A DNA stretch of 64,000 nt from Apodemus sylvaticus (taxonomy: Eukaryota > Chordata > Mammalia > Rodentia > Muridae). Position 1 is the first letter of the stretch; each line of letters begins with the position of its first letter. The position numbers were made by a program, and so were the translations under genes. The notes below the pieces were generated by a model. That model did no database searches. It was not told the DNA's origin and saw only the letters and a program-made list of their open reading frames with translations. The stretch lies in contig NC_067473.1 of NCBI RefSeq assembly GCF_947179515.1, positions 77,302,936 to 77,366,935 of the forward strand. Reading direction: 5' to 3'. This document shows, piece by piece, positions 10,297 to 22,817 of this stretch.

Positions 10297-11930
10297 AGGG
10301 GGTGTCTGGAATTCTGGGCTGGTCAGAGCACAGGAGAATGTCATATGACTCATTTGAGGTTTTTGTCCTATAGTGAAGCAATAATGAAGTTAAGGACAGG
10401 TTTCGTGTTGTGGGGATAATTTTGGAACATGGGTAGTCACTCTGTAGGATGGTGACCCACTTTGACATGGAAGTGGGAGATCAGGAAAGAAACCCACAGT
10501 CTTGCCTCTAAAACCACCTCAGGATGGACTTTGAGGAGAGCAAATTATTGGATAATTGGCCCATCCACTGCCTGCCGGATTGGAGCAGGTACAACGGGAA
10601 CCAGCCTGGAGCCAGCCATGGGGAAGAGCCTTCTCGAAGGAAGGATAGCAGAAACTCAGAGAGGAATCTAGCTGCATCGCTACTGTTTCTTACAGAGTCT
10701 CAAAGAAGGAAGAAGGCACCTCCGCCCGCACCCCTCCCCCATTTTAGAAGAACTAGCAGCAGGTTTCAGGCTCTGGTGAGGAGCACCTCCTACCCCCGCT
10801 GCCTGAGATCCCCTCTCTCGAGTGATTTAGAAGGTGGTGAGAGCTCTCTCCGTGTTCTAATGGCGTCGCTCTGCTACCCTTCACCACAACTGGAAGCTCA
10901 GACTTCACCTAAAGGACCGACGACGGTGAGTTGGAAGCAGAGGGACCGAATTCCTGTAAATAGAGGCTCATCCTGAAGGAAGACGCTCCCTTCCACAGCG
11001 AGTGGTAGGCAGCCCGACCAGGGCACCAGCTTGCAAGACTCTAGGAGTGAGCTCTGGGCCACTGGGACGGATGCTGGCAGAATGGGGTGCCTCCTGGTAA
11101 CCCGGTCGCCTGCAGTTGCTAAGTGAAAAGGACCCCCTCCCAACCCTAGGGTGATGCTCACTGCCCGCAACAAAACAGGAAACCAGCGCCCCGGGCTGTG
11201 GATCCTTTATATCAACAAATACACGGTAGAGTTAGAAGGAAGTAGGGGTTTGTGTCTAAGTCTAGTACTGTTGGGCTCAGTGTTTCTCCCCGAGAAATCA
11301 GCGTGGAGCCAGGAGAGCTGGGCCCACAGAAGTCCTTCTCCTTAAGGACACTCCCCATCTGGCTGTGAATTCTTAACAGACAAACGCAACAGAGGGAGGG
11401 AAACTCACCAGCAAAGAGAAAGGGGGAACTCAAGACCCCTTCAAGTACACACTGAGGTGTAATCAGATTTTTACAGGCACGTTATATACAGTAATCATAA
11501 CGATGCCTTCATACGCACACGCACAGATTCACACATCACATGTATCCACAGGCAAAGCGTAGTGAATGAATGTATGCCAAATGTTTTGTCATGGAAATAC
11601 AGTCACAATGCCAAGTCCTAAAGAAAAAGAATCACCTTGTCAAACCAGCCTGGTGGCCAGTTTCCTGTCCTCTGGTCCAATTCAGATTTCTCCAACCACT
11701 GGTCATCCCTCCTGGCTCTGTAAATGCGGACATTTGTCTTCAGTGGAAGGTGAGCGGGCCGTCAGCATTTATCTGGTTCAGATGTCCTCCCCTAGAATCT
11801 CTGGACCCTCACTGAGCTGGGAACAGTGAGGAGCCCGCAGCTGCAGTTCTTTGTGGGACAGGATCCCTGTGTAGCCCAATGCTCTGGGAAATGAAGCAGC
11901 TCAATAAAAACTTTTGATATTAGTTTTTAT

Positions 11931-12056
11931 AGGTATTTACACTTTGGTGAGGGTAGCTGGGTACGGGAAGCTTCATTAATCAGCCCCCGACCTTCGGTTC
12001 GCCTGGGAAGAAGCTGGCCGGAAAGGAAAGAAGGCATCGGGAAGTCAGAGAGAATG

Positions 12057-12089
<33 letters not shown>

Positions 12090-15010
12090 ACTGCACAAGG
12101 TCATTTTCTGTTCCTGGAAACTGACAAGTGAGTGGGCAATTCCAGGGGCTACCCAGTTGGCCACTCCCTCCCCTCTTTGTACAGGGAAAATGTTTTCTGC
12201 CTTTCCCTAATACAGCGAACAACTACCCTTTAGAATATATTTTCTCCAAATACATAGAGAAGTGCGGCAAGCCCCTCTACATCTGATTTATCTTTGTCCT
12301 TATTATCATTTTATCTTGCATCCTTTTCTTTTTTTTTGATATTTAAAGTTTAACTAAATTCCAGGCATTGAACTGCTTTATTCCCAATAGAAGGTTTTGA
12401 GAAAATTTCAAGATTGTGAGAAAGGGGTGAACTAGAGTTATTTCAGCCGAAGACCATAGAGAGTCCAAGGGTTCATCAAGAAGGAACCTGGACCAAAAAG
12501 ATTTGGGATCGTCTCTGAAACTGTATGTGTTTTCTTTATAAAAATTACACATGCACGGAATGGGGGGGTTATATCACCTTCTTCTCTGAGCTCTTTCACT
12601 GAAGATTTCTGTGGGGGGGATGGGTGGGTGTGCATACACACTCACAAACTGTGCCCCAGTACTGCCCTGTGTCCTAACTTGTTTTGATACACTTTCATGT
12701 TGAGCAAATGCCTATTTCCTATTTCAAAACATTTCTTTCCCTGTAGACCTCTCATAGAAATTTCTAATGATTAAACTGAGAGGAGAAAGGGTAGACAGCA
12801 TGCATAGCAAAGTTACCATGGTTTTCTAGGAAAAAAAAAAACTTAGCTCTGTATGTCTTTTAAAATATTCCTTCTGCAAGAAGAGATTTTTAAAATACTG
12901 AATAAAAAAAAGCATTGATGTTTTGTTTGTATTAATTCAGAGATCTATTTGAAAAATGAGCATGATTCCGGGAAGCTCTGAAGTTGGTTTAGCTAAAAGT
13001 CTTGGTGACTTTATAAACCAAAATGACAAAAACAAATTATAGAAATTCTTGAGTTTGACAAATTCTATGCTTGGCAGCTGCTGAATAAGATTCATCCCCA
13101 CCTAGTAGTTCAGCTTCCTTCCAAGGCCAGAGTACTGGGTTGTTTATGATTTTTTAATTGTCCCCCACTTTGCTGCTAAATATCTGGAATTATTTTTATA
13201 GTGAGTATATATAACTCTTCATGGCAGTGGAAAAGTGCTATTTGACTAAACTCATAAGGGTTGTATAAATTAAACAGGAGAATTTATGTGCATATACTTT
13301 ATGTCAATTTCTAGCAGTTCTAACAGTATGTGGCAGAAAGCCCTACAAGTGTTCCTCAGACTTGCCTTCCCTTACTGCAGTCCAGGGGTTCTAACAAACC
13401 TGCTCTTAAGTGGCCCAGGACACAGAGGCTGCCAGGGTGGGGGTGTCCTGGGTCTCCTGACCTTACGAAGGAGGTCACCAAGGAGTAAAAGCTTGGGTCA
13501 AGGTCAGGGCAGAGACTGCAGAATTAAGAATATCAAAAATTCGGTGGAAGAGGGAAAACAGGAAAAAAACCCTAACGGACAAACTGGTAGAGAAAGAGGA
13601 AGGGATAGAAAGGAAGAAAGAAAATGAGAAACAAGGAAGCTGTAACTTCGGACAAACCATTTAAGCCACGGCAAGCTAAGCAATGCCTGTGTTTTTAAAG
13701 TAACATGGAAGCCCCCCTCTGCAAGCTAGCTCTCTTCAGAAGCTGGCTCTGTCGTCTTTGCTTGCTTCCCTCCCCTGCCCCCACCACACACTGAGGTCCC
13801 GTTTCATAGGCAAGGCTTCAAGTCTCCCTGTGATTTCTCTAATTACACAAAAATAATTTGAACTCTGAGAACCTGATTAGGGTCCTGAGTTAAATTCAAA
13901 ATTGAGCATCTGTCTGTAGAGAGCCCAAGCGTGTGAATTCCAGCTGGGATCTGCTTCGGCCAGCCGGTAGCCGGTAGCCGAGTTGGGGGCAGCCCCTCCA
14001 GCCTGCTAACGATCACTTGCTCTCAGCCACTTTTAAAAAGGCCATATTTCTTTTACATTTTTAGGATCTAATGTGAGGTTATGTAGGGTCATGGGACCCT
14101 CGGCTGGTGCAAAGTAATTCGATGTCACTGAGAGCGAGCAGACTCATTTGTCACCCCAGGAATAGAAGTCCTTCCGGCTTGTGCTAAGAACAGGACTCTA
14201 AGAACAGAGTGGTATATGGGTGTAGTGATGGGGACAGGCTCTGGGCGGAATCTAGCTACAAGTCCAGTGCTCTGGGGAAGTTAGGGGACTTTTCAGGTAA
14301 GGCACAAAGTTGGGCTGAGGGACCTGAAAGTCTCCAAGAGTAACCCCAGTCCATCTGAACAGCGCGGGACTTGGGCTACTCCTAGCCCTTGCACCCCAGG
14401 TTCCTTTGTAATCCAGACCCCAGGTCTCCATTCTCCTGCTAATTCAGCTACAGTCCTGCTTCCCGTGCCCCGTGCCCCGTCTAGAGCTGCTTCAGTAATC
14501 TGTAGCCAATTCAATAAAACCCAAGAGAGTTTCCTAGGTTAGGGTGGGAACAGAGAGAGCCACAGACTTTGTAGTCTTCGGTGGATGCACTTCAGGTCTG
14601 TGATGAGCTGAATGTTTGTGGAAAAAACTAAAGAATTTTTGACCTGAATGGTTTCCTCTATCATTTCTAATTTATTATTATTTTTAAGAAGTGGGGAGTA
14701 AAATAACGACCCTCTTTTGAGAATCAAGGGAATTCCAAGCCCAGATTGGATTGTGTGGGGGTGTAGAGAAGGTAAGTTGATAGAAAACACGGAGAGGTCA
14801 TTTCCCAAAGCCATGTGTAGTCCTGATCCTGCCAGTGGACAAGACCAGACAAGGAGACCTTCTTGCAGAGGGCTGCTGCCAGCAGCCACCATGTTCTCTG
14901 CAGCCCTTGCTTCCAGAATATTCCTGCCCTGGGCTCCAATTTTGAGTCCACAATGTACTGGGAAGGTGATGTAGCAAAGACAAGAGCAGCGTCTCCTGTC
15001 TTTCTTTTTC
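11931..15010. other. single-copy intergenic DNA, transposon-poor
   Basis: Apart from the AAAAC tract I see no repeats or genes. Homeodomain-like TAAT/ATTA cores are frequent in 13,830-14,130, and TCAAGGTCA occurs at 13,498-13,506. This is plausible regulatory DNA; conservation is not testable here. Confidence 0.4.
12057..12088. repeat. (AAAAC)n microsatellite
   Basis: About five AAAAC/ACAAA pentamers after an A run; no SINE body is attached. Confidence 0.85.
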
Positions 15011-15011
15011 G

Positions 15012-15222
15012 TTTTTAAAAGATTTCTTTATTTTATTTATTCTATTTTACATGTATGAATGTTTTGCCCGCGTGCATATGTGTACTATTGCATGTGCCTG
15101 TTGGATCCCTTGCATCTAGGGTGAGACACCATGTGGGTGCTGGGAATCAAACATGGGTCTTCTTGAAAAAGAACCCAAGAACAACAAATGTTCTTGGCCA
15201 CTAAGCCATCTCTCCAGCCCCC
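15012..15222 (-). mobile_element. B3-type SINE
   Basis: The plus strand shows a T-rich start (reverse of the A-rich tail) and ends ctaagccatctctccagccc, the reverse of a B2/B3 tRNA-like head. The body has caccatgtgggtgctgggaa. Confidence 0.75.
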
Positions 15223-16010
15223 TCTCCTGTGCCCCTCCCCCTTTAATCACAAAGACAAGCAGTATCCTGATGCTACTCTTTCTCTGGCGTTCTAGGATGA
15301 TGTGGTACCACAATAAATGGAGACCCCTGCTAGTGTAGTCAGGCAGGAGGCTGTGGGGAGGGGGGCGGATAAGCATATCCTTAGTCTATGGAAGTAGGTG
15401 GAGCCAGTTCCATGAGGAGAAGCTACAACCAGCATCTCTTAAGCACAAGGGGAGGAGGTGTGCAGACTGTTGATTTGGCCTTAATGTTCCAGCTAGGGCT
15501 GGAAGAGGAAGATGAGAGAAAGCAGTCCATGTTTTCCACGTGGAGCTTACATCTACGGGGGTCATTGCAGTCTGTAACTAGAATGTCACTGATATCCGCA
15601 CGGATTAAGTTTGGCCTGAAGAGTCCTTGTTGGAGATGAGTTGGTGATGCATCCTGAGCCTCCTGCTGCCTGCTAGCTGCCTAGTGCAGTGCAATCTAAG
15701 GCTGGCAAGCTTTCGTGCCTTCCGACCTAAGGGACTCTACTATGTAGCCACATATAGGTGTGTAGGACTTTTCCCAAAGCGAGATCAGGCACTTCCAGAA
15801 TAACTGGATCAGATCGGGAATCTTGGACAACAAACACCTCATCACTGGATACTAGAACCACAAGCGGAAGAGACCGCCCCTCCGAGCTGGATCAGTTTCT
15901 CTCGGAGTGGAAACAGCCCCTCAGTACTCTGGGATCTTTGACAGAAGAATAAGCAAGCGTGTGGCAGGATAAAGGACTGCACTGGAGAGACTGGCTTCTC
16001 TTCGTGGCCT

Positions 16011-16167
16011 CCAGTGGTCTAGCAGGCACCCCAGTGGTCCAGCAGGCACCCCAGTGGTCCAGCAGACACCCCAGTGGTCCAGCAGGCACCCCAGTGGTCC
16101 AGCAGGCACCCCAGTGGTCCAGCAGACACCCCAGTGGTCCAGCAGACACCCCAGTGGTCCAGCAGGC
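16011..16167. repeat. 20-bp minisatellite, seven full copies
   Basis: Seven full units of agcaggcaccccagtggtcc at 16021-16160, with partial units on both sides. The only variation is G or A at unit position 6, in the order G G A G G A A. The unit is not a multiple of three, so open frames on both strands here are by-products. Confidence 0.97.
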
Positions 16168-17591
16168 CTGCTGTCTGGGCTGGCGAAGAGCTGAGGATGC
16201 GTCGCTGCAGTTGCGATCTTTCCCCACTAGATGTCTTCCAAGTTAATCGGAACTACAGTGCACTGTTTGTCCCCTTGTCTGAGACTCGGTTTCCCCTGCC
16301 ACGTTTTGAAATCTGTAGTTTCTCTGGGAAAGCAAAAGCGTTTCCTTTGATTCTTCTGGCCCTTTCCTTACCCTTCTCTCCAAATCCTAAGCTTGGAAGT
16401 CAACTAGAATCAAATGCTGGCTCCCTGCCGGTCCGAGTTGCCCTGCTCACGCCTTTGGAATCTTTTTATGACCTTTGATGTGTTTAAATAACATGGCAAG
16501 GCTGAGCACACACCTCGGATTAAACTTTAATCGGCTGCAGTCAAGGTCGTCCAGGTGGTAAACGCGTTTCCTGCGACTTCTCCTAGCGGATACTGCAGGG
16601 TCCAAGGTCTGGGGGCAGGCTTCTATCCTGTCACCTCCTGCCTCTGCGTAGGCTTGGGCGGGACAAAAGTGGGGCCACCCCATAGCGCTCCAAAGTAGAC
16701 TAAGGAAATGGAGTCGGCGGTGAACACCCAGGGTGGCCTAATGACCGGAGTGGTTTTTTTTTTAATGGCTACTAAGACAGAATAGTTAAAAACTCCAAGA
16801 GCCATTACCAATTTCCCCTCACCTCGGAGAATGGTTGAAGTTCCAAAGTCATGGTCAATGCCTTGATTATTTCTCCCAGCATGGTTCTGCTTGCAGGCAA
16901 GCCGAGTGGGGGTCCTCTGGTAATGACAGTTAACTTAGCTGATTATACCAGGGTTTGCCAAGTTCATTCACATTAGATCAAGGCCTAGAACTCAGGCTGC
17001 AGTTGCCACTCTGTGGGCCACACAAGGTTAACCGTTTCTGTCTTAGACACTGGGTCTGAATATATAACTTTTGGTGCCAATACACCCGTCAGTGAAGAAC
17101 TGTCTCACAAAGCCAGGATAAGCCTCTTGAAGTACATTTTAAAAAGGCATCACTAACAGTGACTTGTTCTGAGAAAAACTGGAATCAGAGTGTTGAAGTG
17201 ATTTCGTTTTATTGTGTGTGTGTGTGTTGAAAATTTATAATGAACTGAATTTGTTAGCTGTTGGAATTATACCTATTCATAAAATGGGCCCAATACCTCT
17301 TTGGGAATTTATCTTTCTCCATTTATCAAGCTATATTTGAATTCAGGAAGGATGCTGAAATGAGGTATCTCAAGGTTTGGATGAACCTTAGCATTACATG
17401 CATTTCTACTCACTCTTACCTCTGGGATCTCTTCCTGGTCTGGACACGAGCATGCTATCCAGAAGCTCAAAAACTCCATTGTCTCAAACATATTTGTGAG
17501 CCTCATTTCAGCTTTTTTCCCAAGTCCGGAGTACTAGAGGATCCCTAATGCTCCTCTAGAGCAGAGGGTCCCATAGTTCATACCTACGATA
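16168..17591. other. single-copy intergenic DNA
   Basis: I see no recognised repeat except a short TG run at 17213-17227, and no gene. Confidence 0.45.
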
Positions 17592-17745
17592 CTAATAAAT
17601 ATTAGCTGTGGTAGTGACACATGCTTTCGATCCCAGCACTCAAAAGGCAGAAGCAGGTGGATCTCAGTAAATCCCTAGCCTGATTCACATAGGGAGTCCT
17701 AGGATGATCAGGACCATATAGTGACACCCTGTGTCAATAATAAAA
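17592..17745 (+). mobile_element. old B1-related SINE
   Basis: Diverged B1 body (gatcccagcactcaaaaggc, then gtgacaccctgtgtcaata). Confidence 0.6.
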
Positions 17746-17746
17746 C

Positions 17747-17781
<35 letters not shown>
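17747..17781. repeat. (TAA)n microsatellite
   Basis: A run of about 11 TAA triplets grown from the A-rich tail of the preceding SINE. Confidence 0.95.
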
Positions 17782-17783
<2 letters not shown>

Positions 17784-17799
17784 GCGACATTTAGTTTGC

Positions 17800-17866
17800 A
17801 TTTTTCAGCATTGGAAGGCCTTATGCATGCAACACACGTGCTTCATGACTGAGCTACCTACCCAAT
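17800..17866 (-). mobile_element. ID/B4-like SINE fragment
   Basis: The segment ending catgactgagctaccta reads in reverse as an ID-type tRNA-derived head (GTAGCTCAGTCATG, then a GCATGCATAAGGCC stretch). Confidence 0.45.
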
Positions 17867-18144
17867 CAATTATTTAGTAGTTCTTTTCCTCAAGGTCAAG
17901 AAACTCCATATACTAAAGTAGGATTCTGAGTCTTTGCGTTGGAGATAAGATCATCACATACTAAAGTTAGTGTTAAAATCCCTTCTTCACGGAAACTTCT
18001 GGGAACTAGTATCACCACTCTGTACCTTGATCTTTGCAGTAGTTCACAAGTGTATACATACATAAAAATCACTCAGCTGGGTATTTGAGATTTGTATACT
18101 TGGCTATATGTAAGTTATACAGCAATAAAAAAAATTTAAGTGCT

Positions 18145-18245
18145 TCCTCATAACGACCTGTGAAGTGGGTCCTGAGGTTATTATAATCATCTCCATTTTA
18201 CAGACCAGGCTACTAAGACTCAAGGGAAGCTAGAGAGACCCAGGC
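18145..18245 (+). mobile_element. MIR SINE fragment
   Basis: The core ctccattttacagaccaggc, followed by tactaagactcaagggaag, matches the conserved MIR segment. Ancient mammalian element. Confidence 0.75.
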
Positions 18246-19026
18246 CTCGGTGGATGGAAATAACTGCCTCAACTTCCTTCTCTTAGGCCTGCTGCTCTGC
18301 CCTCGTCCAGATCTTCCTCCTCTGCTAGATTTCCCAGGTAGTCTGAGGCTCAATGTAGAAACTGGGTTTGCACGGTCGTTTTGAGGCAAGAACTCAACAC
18401 TTTTGTCCCTCTAATCTTCTTGGTCTTCAGATAGAGAGATGGTGGAAGGGTTTGGTGCCCAGAACCTTGAGGCCTAGAGAGTCCTGCTTACAGTCTCCAA
18501 TAAGGAAGCCCACAGGGCTCGGAATGCGTTTTCTTTGTATAGTTCCTGGTCTCTGTCTACGTTTAGAGCAGCCAGCAGACCTTGCCCTGCCTGCTTTATT
18601 CTCTGACTGTTTCCCACTGTCTGTCCCCACCACCATTTTTCAAAAGCATTACCGAAGAAATGAGGTGAGGGGTATTCTGAAATAAAGGCCTGCCACCGTT
18701 GGATGGCCAAGGACATAGAAAGAGGTTGTTATTTATTCCAGGCACAGTCGCGAAAGGTTTCCAAAAATATCGAGGGGAGATATTTTATTGTCCAGCCTGT
18801 CTGCAGCCTGTAATTATGCGTTCAAGATTTTAATGTGTACAAATGCATTAGCTGCTTTCGCTGCTTGAAAACCTTAGTTGGGGACACGGGAGAAGCAAGT
18901 CTAGAGACAGTTATGTCGTACAGACTCAAACGTTATTCTGCCCTTACTGTAAATGGCCAGGCCACCTTTATGAGAAGTCAGGAAAACTCTAAAAGGAGTA
19001 GGCACGTTTATCCAAGAAGGCTACTT

Positions 19027-19067
19027 TTGTTTTGGTTTGGTTTTGGTTTGGTTTGGTTTGGTTTTCT
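19027..19067. repeat. (GGTTT)n microsatellite
   Basis: GGTTTGGTTTT-type repeats over about 40 bp, immediately left of the CpG island. Confidence 0.9.
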
Positions 19068-19080
19068 TCCCTCTCCCGGA

Positions 19081-19430
19081 TTGTTCGAAGTGCTTATCTG
19101 TCCGTTTTCAGGTCAGTTTCCGGGCGGCGCCGGAGAGAGTCCGCCTCGCAGAGATAAGCTGTGCCAGCCCCTGGTCCCTTGATCCTCAAAGACCTCGCCA
19201 GAGAACCTCATCAGTACCGGGCAGAGGCTCGGCCTGTGGCGGTGGAGCCCTCGGCGGCCGGGCGCCCCTCTTGGGCAAGGTCAGAGTCCTCCCGCCGGTT
19301 GGGGTTGTGGTGGCTTTTCTTCACTTTCTCACGGCCTAGCTCGCCCGACTCGAAGGTCGCTGCAGATAGCGATGACACATCTAGAAGGCCTTGCTCGCGT
19401 GAGCAGGTCTCAAAGGCGCGGGCTGAGCCT
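19081..19430. promoter_or_regulatory. intergenic CpG island 1
   Basis: My hand count gives about 28 CpG dinucleotides in about 350 bp at roughly 59% GC, close to the number expected from composition, whereas flanking DNA is strongly CpG-poor. CpG-rich patches continue to about 20,010. It lies 13 kb upstream of Hoxa13 with no recognised gene. It may be an orphan CpG island: an unannotated promoter, an enhancer or a Polycomb target. Confidence 0.6.
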
Positions 19431-21029
19431 TGTTGGGGTGGGGTGCAGGGTTAGCTCTAGCAAAGCTGACCTGGGGTGAACTTACTATTTTTAGGTCCAA
19501 GTGCCACAGGGCCAGGAGGACAGCTGGGATGGGGGGAACCCCCGCCTCCATTCCCGGGCCATCACGTCCTCACCCCAGGGCAGGTCCTTCCACTCACCCA
19601 GTGGAACCTCACTCCAGACAGAACCTTGTAAGGTCCTGTGGTGCCACCTGCCCAGCACCCTGCGGTCTTCACTTGGGTTGTGAGCACTCTGGCTTCCAGG
19701 CTGTGGCCCGCCGCCCTCAGGGTGAAAATGCAGCTCGAGGTGGGCAGGCCATGCCTGGCTGCCCGCTTTAGAGCAACAGAGGTGTGTGTCTTTAAAAGTC
19801 GTCGGTTGCTCTCTCCCTCCGCGCCCCCAATTTTCATTTTAGTCAGGGCTTTTAGCCCAAAAACCAAGGCGGCGGCTCTGAGGGTGCCGTGCGGGCGCCC
19901 AGCTAAGTTGCTGTACAAAGTTGCCTCTGGTTTATGTGTCCCAATCCCGTCCCGCATCGCTCAGCATAACTGGATCCTGGCCCTCGGCAGGAGGGTTGGC
20001 TACCGCGGATGCCAGCCCCAGGGTTTCTTTGCTCCTTTGAACCATCTACCACCCGCCATGTCTTTTCTTTCTTTTTTTTTTTTCCTCTTAGCTTTCTTAG
20101 AAAAGATCCGATTTTTAAACTCGTTTTAGACTGCTGGATCAAAACAAGCAAGCAAACAAGCAAACAAACAAACCAACCAGGCTCCCTGTGCTTTGTGAGG
20201 GAAATAAAAAAAAAAATCTGTGTGAGATGCAGACCTTTTCAGGGCTCCTAGCCGCCAGCGACGCCTCAGGGTAGGGAGAAAGGGAGGGTGTGAAGGGGGC
20301 AGAGGGGATGGTGAAGTCTCAGGGTAGGGAAGTGCGCACACAAGAACTAAAAACTTGCCCCTGAACCAAACAGAATCCCTTTGAGGTACAGTTTCTTGGG
20401 GACTTAGAGTACGGGGTCTCACCTGCTCACGGGGGACCTCCCTCAGATTTGGGGGGTTGTCTCTGAGATATCACTTCGAATCTGCCTTTGAGGGTCAGAA
20501 CTCTAGTCTCAGAGAGAGTTAGTAGGTGGTTGTACCCTTAAAAAAAACAAAGAAACCCAAGGCCTTGAGTAACTTTGCATAATGAGGTTTCTGGGGCTTC
20601 TCCAAACCTGGTTGAGAAGGTGATGCATTTGCTCTGAAGTGGCTAGGCTTTGGGACCAGCGAGACTTCTGAAGGAGCAGACCTCTCCTGTACTTCCTCCC
20701 ACACCCCATCACTCTCCCCAACTCTCCCCTCCCTCTTTCTCAGTTTTTTCATTCACAGGAGTCAGACATCCCACCCCCACCACACCCTGCAAGTGAAGTC
20801 AGTCTGCTGCTACAGATTGGTGGCAAAACATGTCGAGGTGGTGGTACTATTTCAGACCCTAGAAGTAGCTTTGTCCTCAAGTCTGAAAAATTAAATTAGA
20901 GCCAAACTCAGTGTTCTCCAAATCTGTAACCTGAAGTTCCTTACATATGCAGTCTTCTAGAGATACTTCTAGAACTGGTCTGTGAAGCAAACCAGAACTT
21001 TGTACATTTCCTGGCTCAACTGAAAAAAA
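19431..21029. other. single-copy intergenic DNA
   Basis: Moderately GC-rich up to about 20,010, then ordinary. A (CAAG/CAAA)n stretch lies at 20143-20176. No gene recognised; ORFs of up to 163 codons here have no recognisable domain. Confidence 0.45.
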
Positions 21030-21262
21030 AAAATCAGTGCTTTGATGTCCTCAACCTGTGGGTCTGGACCCCTTTGGAACTGAGCAACCCTGTCAAAGGG
21101 GTCACCTAAGACCATCGGAAAACACATACTTACATTACGATTCATAACAGTAACAAAATTGCAGTTATGAAGTAGCAATGAACATAATTTTATGGTTGGG
21201 AGTCACCACAAAATGAAGAGCTGTGTTTGGAGGCACAGCTTTAGGAAGGCTGAGGTGCTGAG
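21030..21262 (+). mobile_element. URR1 hAT-type DNA transposon (non-autonomous)
   Basis: The body has ggggtcacctaagaccatcg, then attacgattcataacagtaa, then gaagtagcaatgaacataat, a pattern characteristic of rodent URR1 MITEs. It has no coding capacity. Confidence 0.85.
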
Positions 21263-22609
21263 GAAAGGAAAGGCATGGCTCTTACTGCTGTTTGGAGTAT
21301 TTCCTGCCTCTCCCTTTTCTCTCCTGTAGAGTCACACTTTTTTCAGTGCTCTCACAACAATCCAATACGTGATCCCTTCTATGGGAAGTGACTGTGAGCA
21401 GGGCTTCAGTGCTCCCTTCTGCCAAGGTTCCCTAGCCATTCAATAAGATCCTGGGGAAACACAGGAAAGCGTGCCCAGGGCTTTCTTCTGCTAGAAATGG
21501 CTGAACCCCAGAGTAAGAACTGGGGAAGAGTTTTTCTTCAAAAAGCTGCTTGCATCCTGGGGCTAGAAAAAGAGTTGGGCTTGGCTGGGCTGCCGGAGTA
21601 GTGGGGAGTTTCCCTTGCAGCTGTACTAACCAGGAAGAGGAGGGTGAAATTCTGAAGGGCTCTAGCAAATTGGTGAGCAGGCCACCTGGAAGACCTTGGT
21701 TTCTCAAGTCTTCAGCTCCCTGGAGGAGGGATTATCTAGGTGCAAGCTCCTGGCCAATTCCAGCCTCTGCTTTTGGTTTTCCTGCCCAGAAATATTGGAG
21801 CTTTGTTCAGATCCTTTCCTAGCGTCCTACACTCGTCGGCTTTCTGGTTTCTATTAGCAAGGGACTCCATGTAAGATAATCTGGGTTTCTCCCTCTGACC
21901 TCTGAAACATGTAATTTGGGGGAGATACTGTATTTAAAATGCCAGTCCCAGTAATGAGCCCGGCTTAGCAGTGTGAGCTCTTACCCTCCCCTTAATGAAC
22001 AGAGCTGTCGAGAAATCATTTCACTTTGATCTAGTTTGTGACCTGAGTTTTTGGCTTAAAGAAGACTGGGCAGCTAATTGGATTCTCCCGTTGCCTTTAA
22101 TCTCCACCTCTGCACTTGGAACCTGACCAAGCTGAATTGAAACTGAGTCTGATAAACAAGATGTAGCTGGCTCCCAGGTTAACAGAAACAAGAGAACCAC
22201 TCCTTCCTTCCCCAGGACCACTGTGGGTTTAATGATCACAGTGTGGTTGGCACCTCACAAAACCCACAAAGCTATAGGCTCCCAGAACCTGCAGCACGGA
22301 AGTCTTCAAAATCCTTTCCTCTCTCTCCTGACACCCTGGATATAGCTTAATTAGGAAGAGAAGGAGAGGTACAGGGAGAAGAGGAAGAAAAACTTACAAT
22401 TGGTGTAAGAAGCAAGGTTGGGGTCATCTGAAAGAGAGGCAGTACCGGGTCCAGAAGACTTTGTCCCCGGAGAGGAAGCAAGGCAGGCCAAGCTTTTGAG
22501 GGCGGGACAGTAAAGACTGAGATTTGAATTTCCAACTGTGCTTCCAGAGTGGGGAGGGGGTGCAGGAGGGAAACAGGATACGAGGGGCAGGGTTATGCAG
22601 CCTGAGGGG
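21263..22609. other. single-copy intergenic DNA
   Basis: No repeat or gene recognised. This is the last long transposon-free stretch before the SINE-rich centre. Confidence 0.45.
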
Positions 22610-22624
22610 CTGGGAATCATGGAT

Positions 22625-22817
22625 TTTTTAAAAAAGATTTATTTATTTTATGTATATGTGAGTATACTGTTGCTGCCTTCAAGCACATAACAGACTAGAA
22701 AAGGGCCTCAGATCTCACCACAGATGGTTGTGAGTCACCATGTGGTTGCTGGGAATTGAACTCAGGACCTCTAGGAAGAGCAGTCAGTGTTCTTAACCAC
22801 TGATCCATCTCTCCAGC
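22625..22817 (-). mobile_element. B2 SINE with 15-bp target site duplication
   Basis: Full B2 in reverse (aagatttatttattttatgt to ccatctctccagc). It is flanked by the direct repeat ctgggaatcatggat at 22610-22624 and 22818-22832, which proves insertion by retrotransposition. Confidence 0.95.

Larger units (their letters stand above)
6330..11930 (+). ncRNA. Hottip: expected Hottip lncRNA locus (borders not resolved)
   Basis: Hottip is a lncRNA transcribed divergently from the Hoxa13 5' end; it binds WDR5 and supports activation of 5' HoxA genes. In human it runs about 7 kb beyond HOXA13. The corresponding region here is single-copy with no credible coding ORF and has plus-strand AATAAA hexamers at 7742-7747 and 11903-11908. 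I cannot define exons or ends from sequence. The call rests on synteny and position. Confidence 0.35.

Noticed and set aside
16011..16167. CRISPR-like array
   Set aside because: Units are contiguous 20-mers without spacers, in a vertebrate genome.
15892..16246. Repetitive ORFs on both strands over the minisatellite
   Set aside because: Created by the 20-bp tandem repeat, which lacks stops in several frames.
19638..20129. 163-codon ORF beside CpG island 1
   Set aside because: No domain and a low-stop GC-rich start; its end runs into a T-rich tract.
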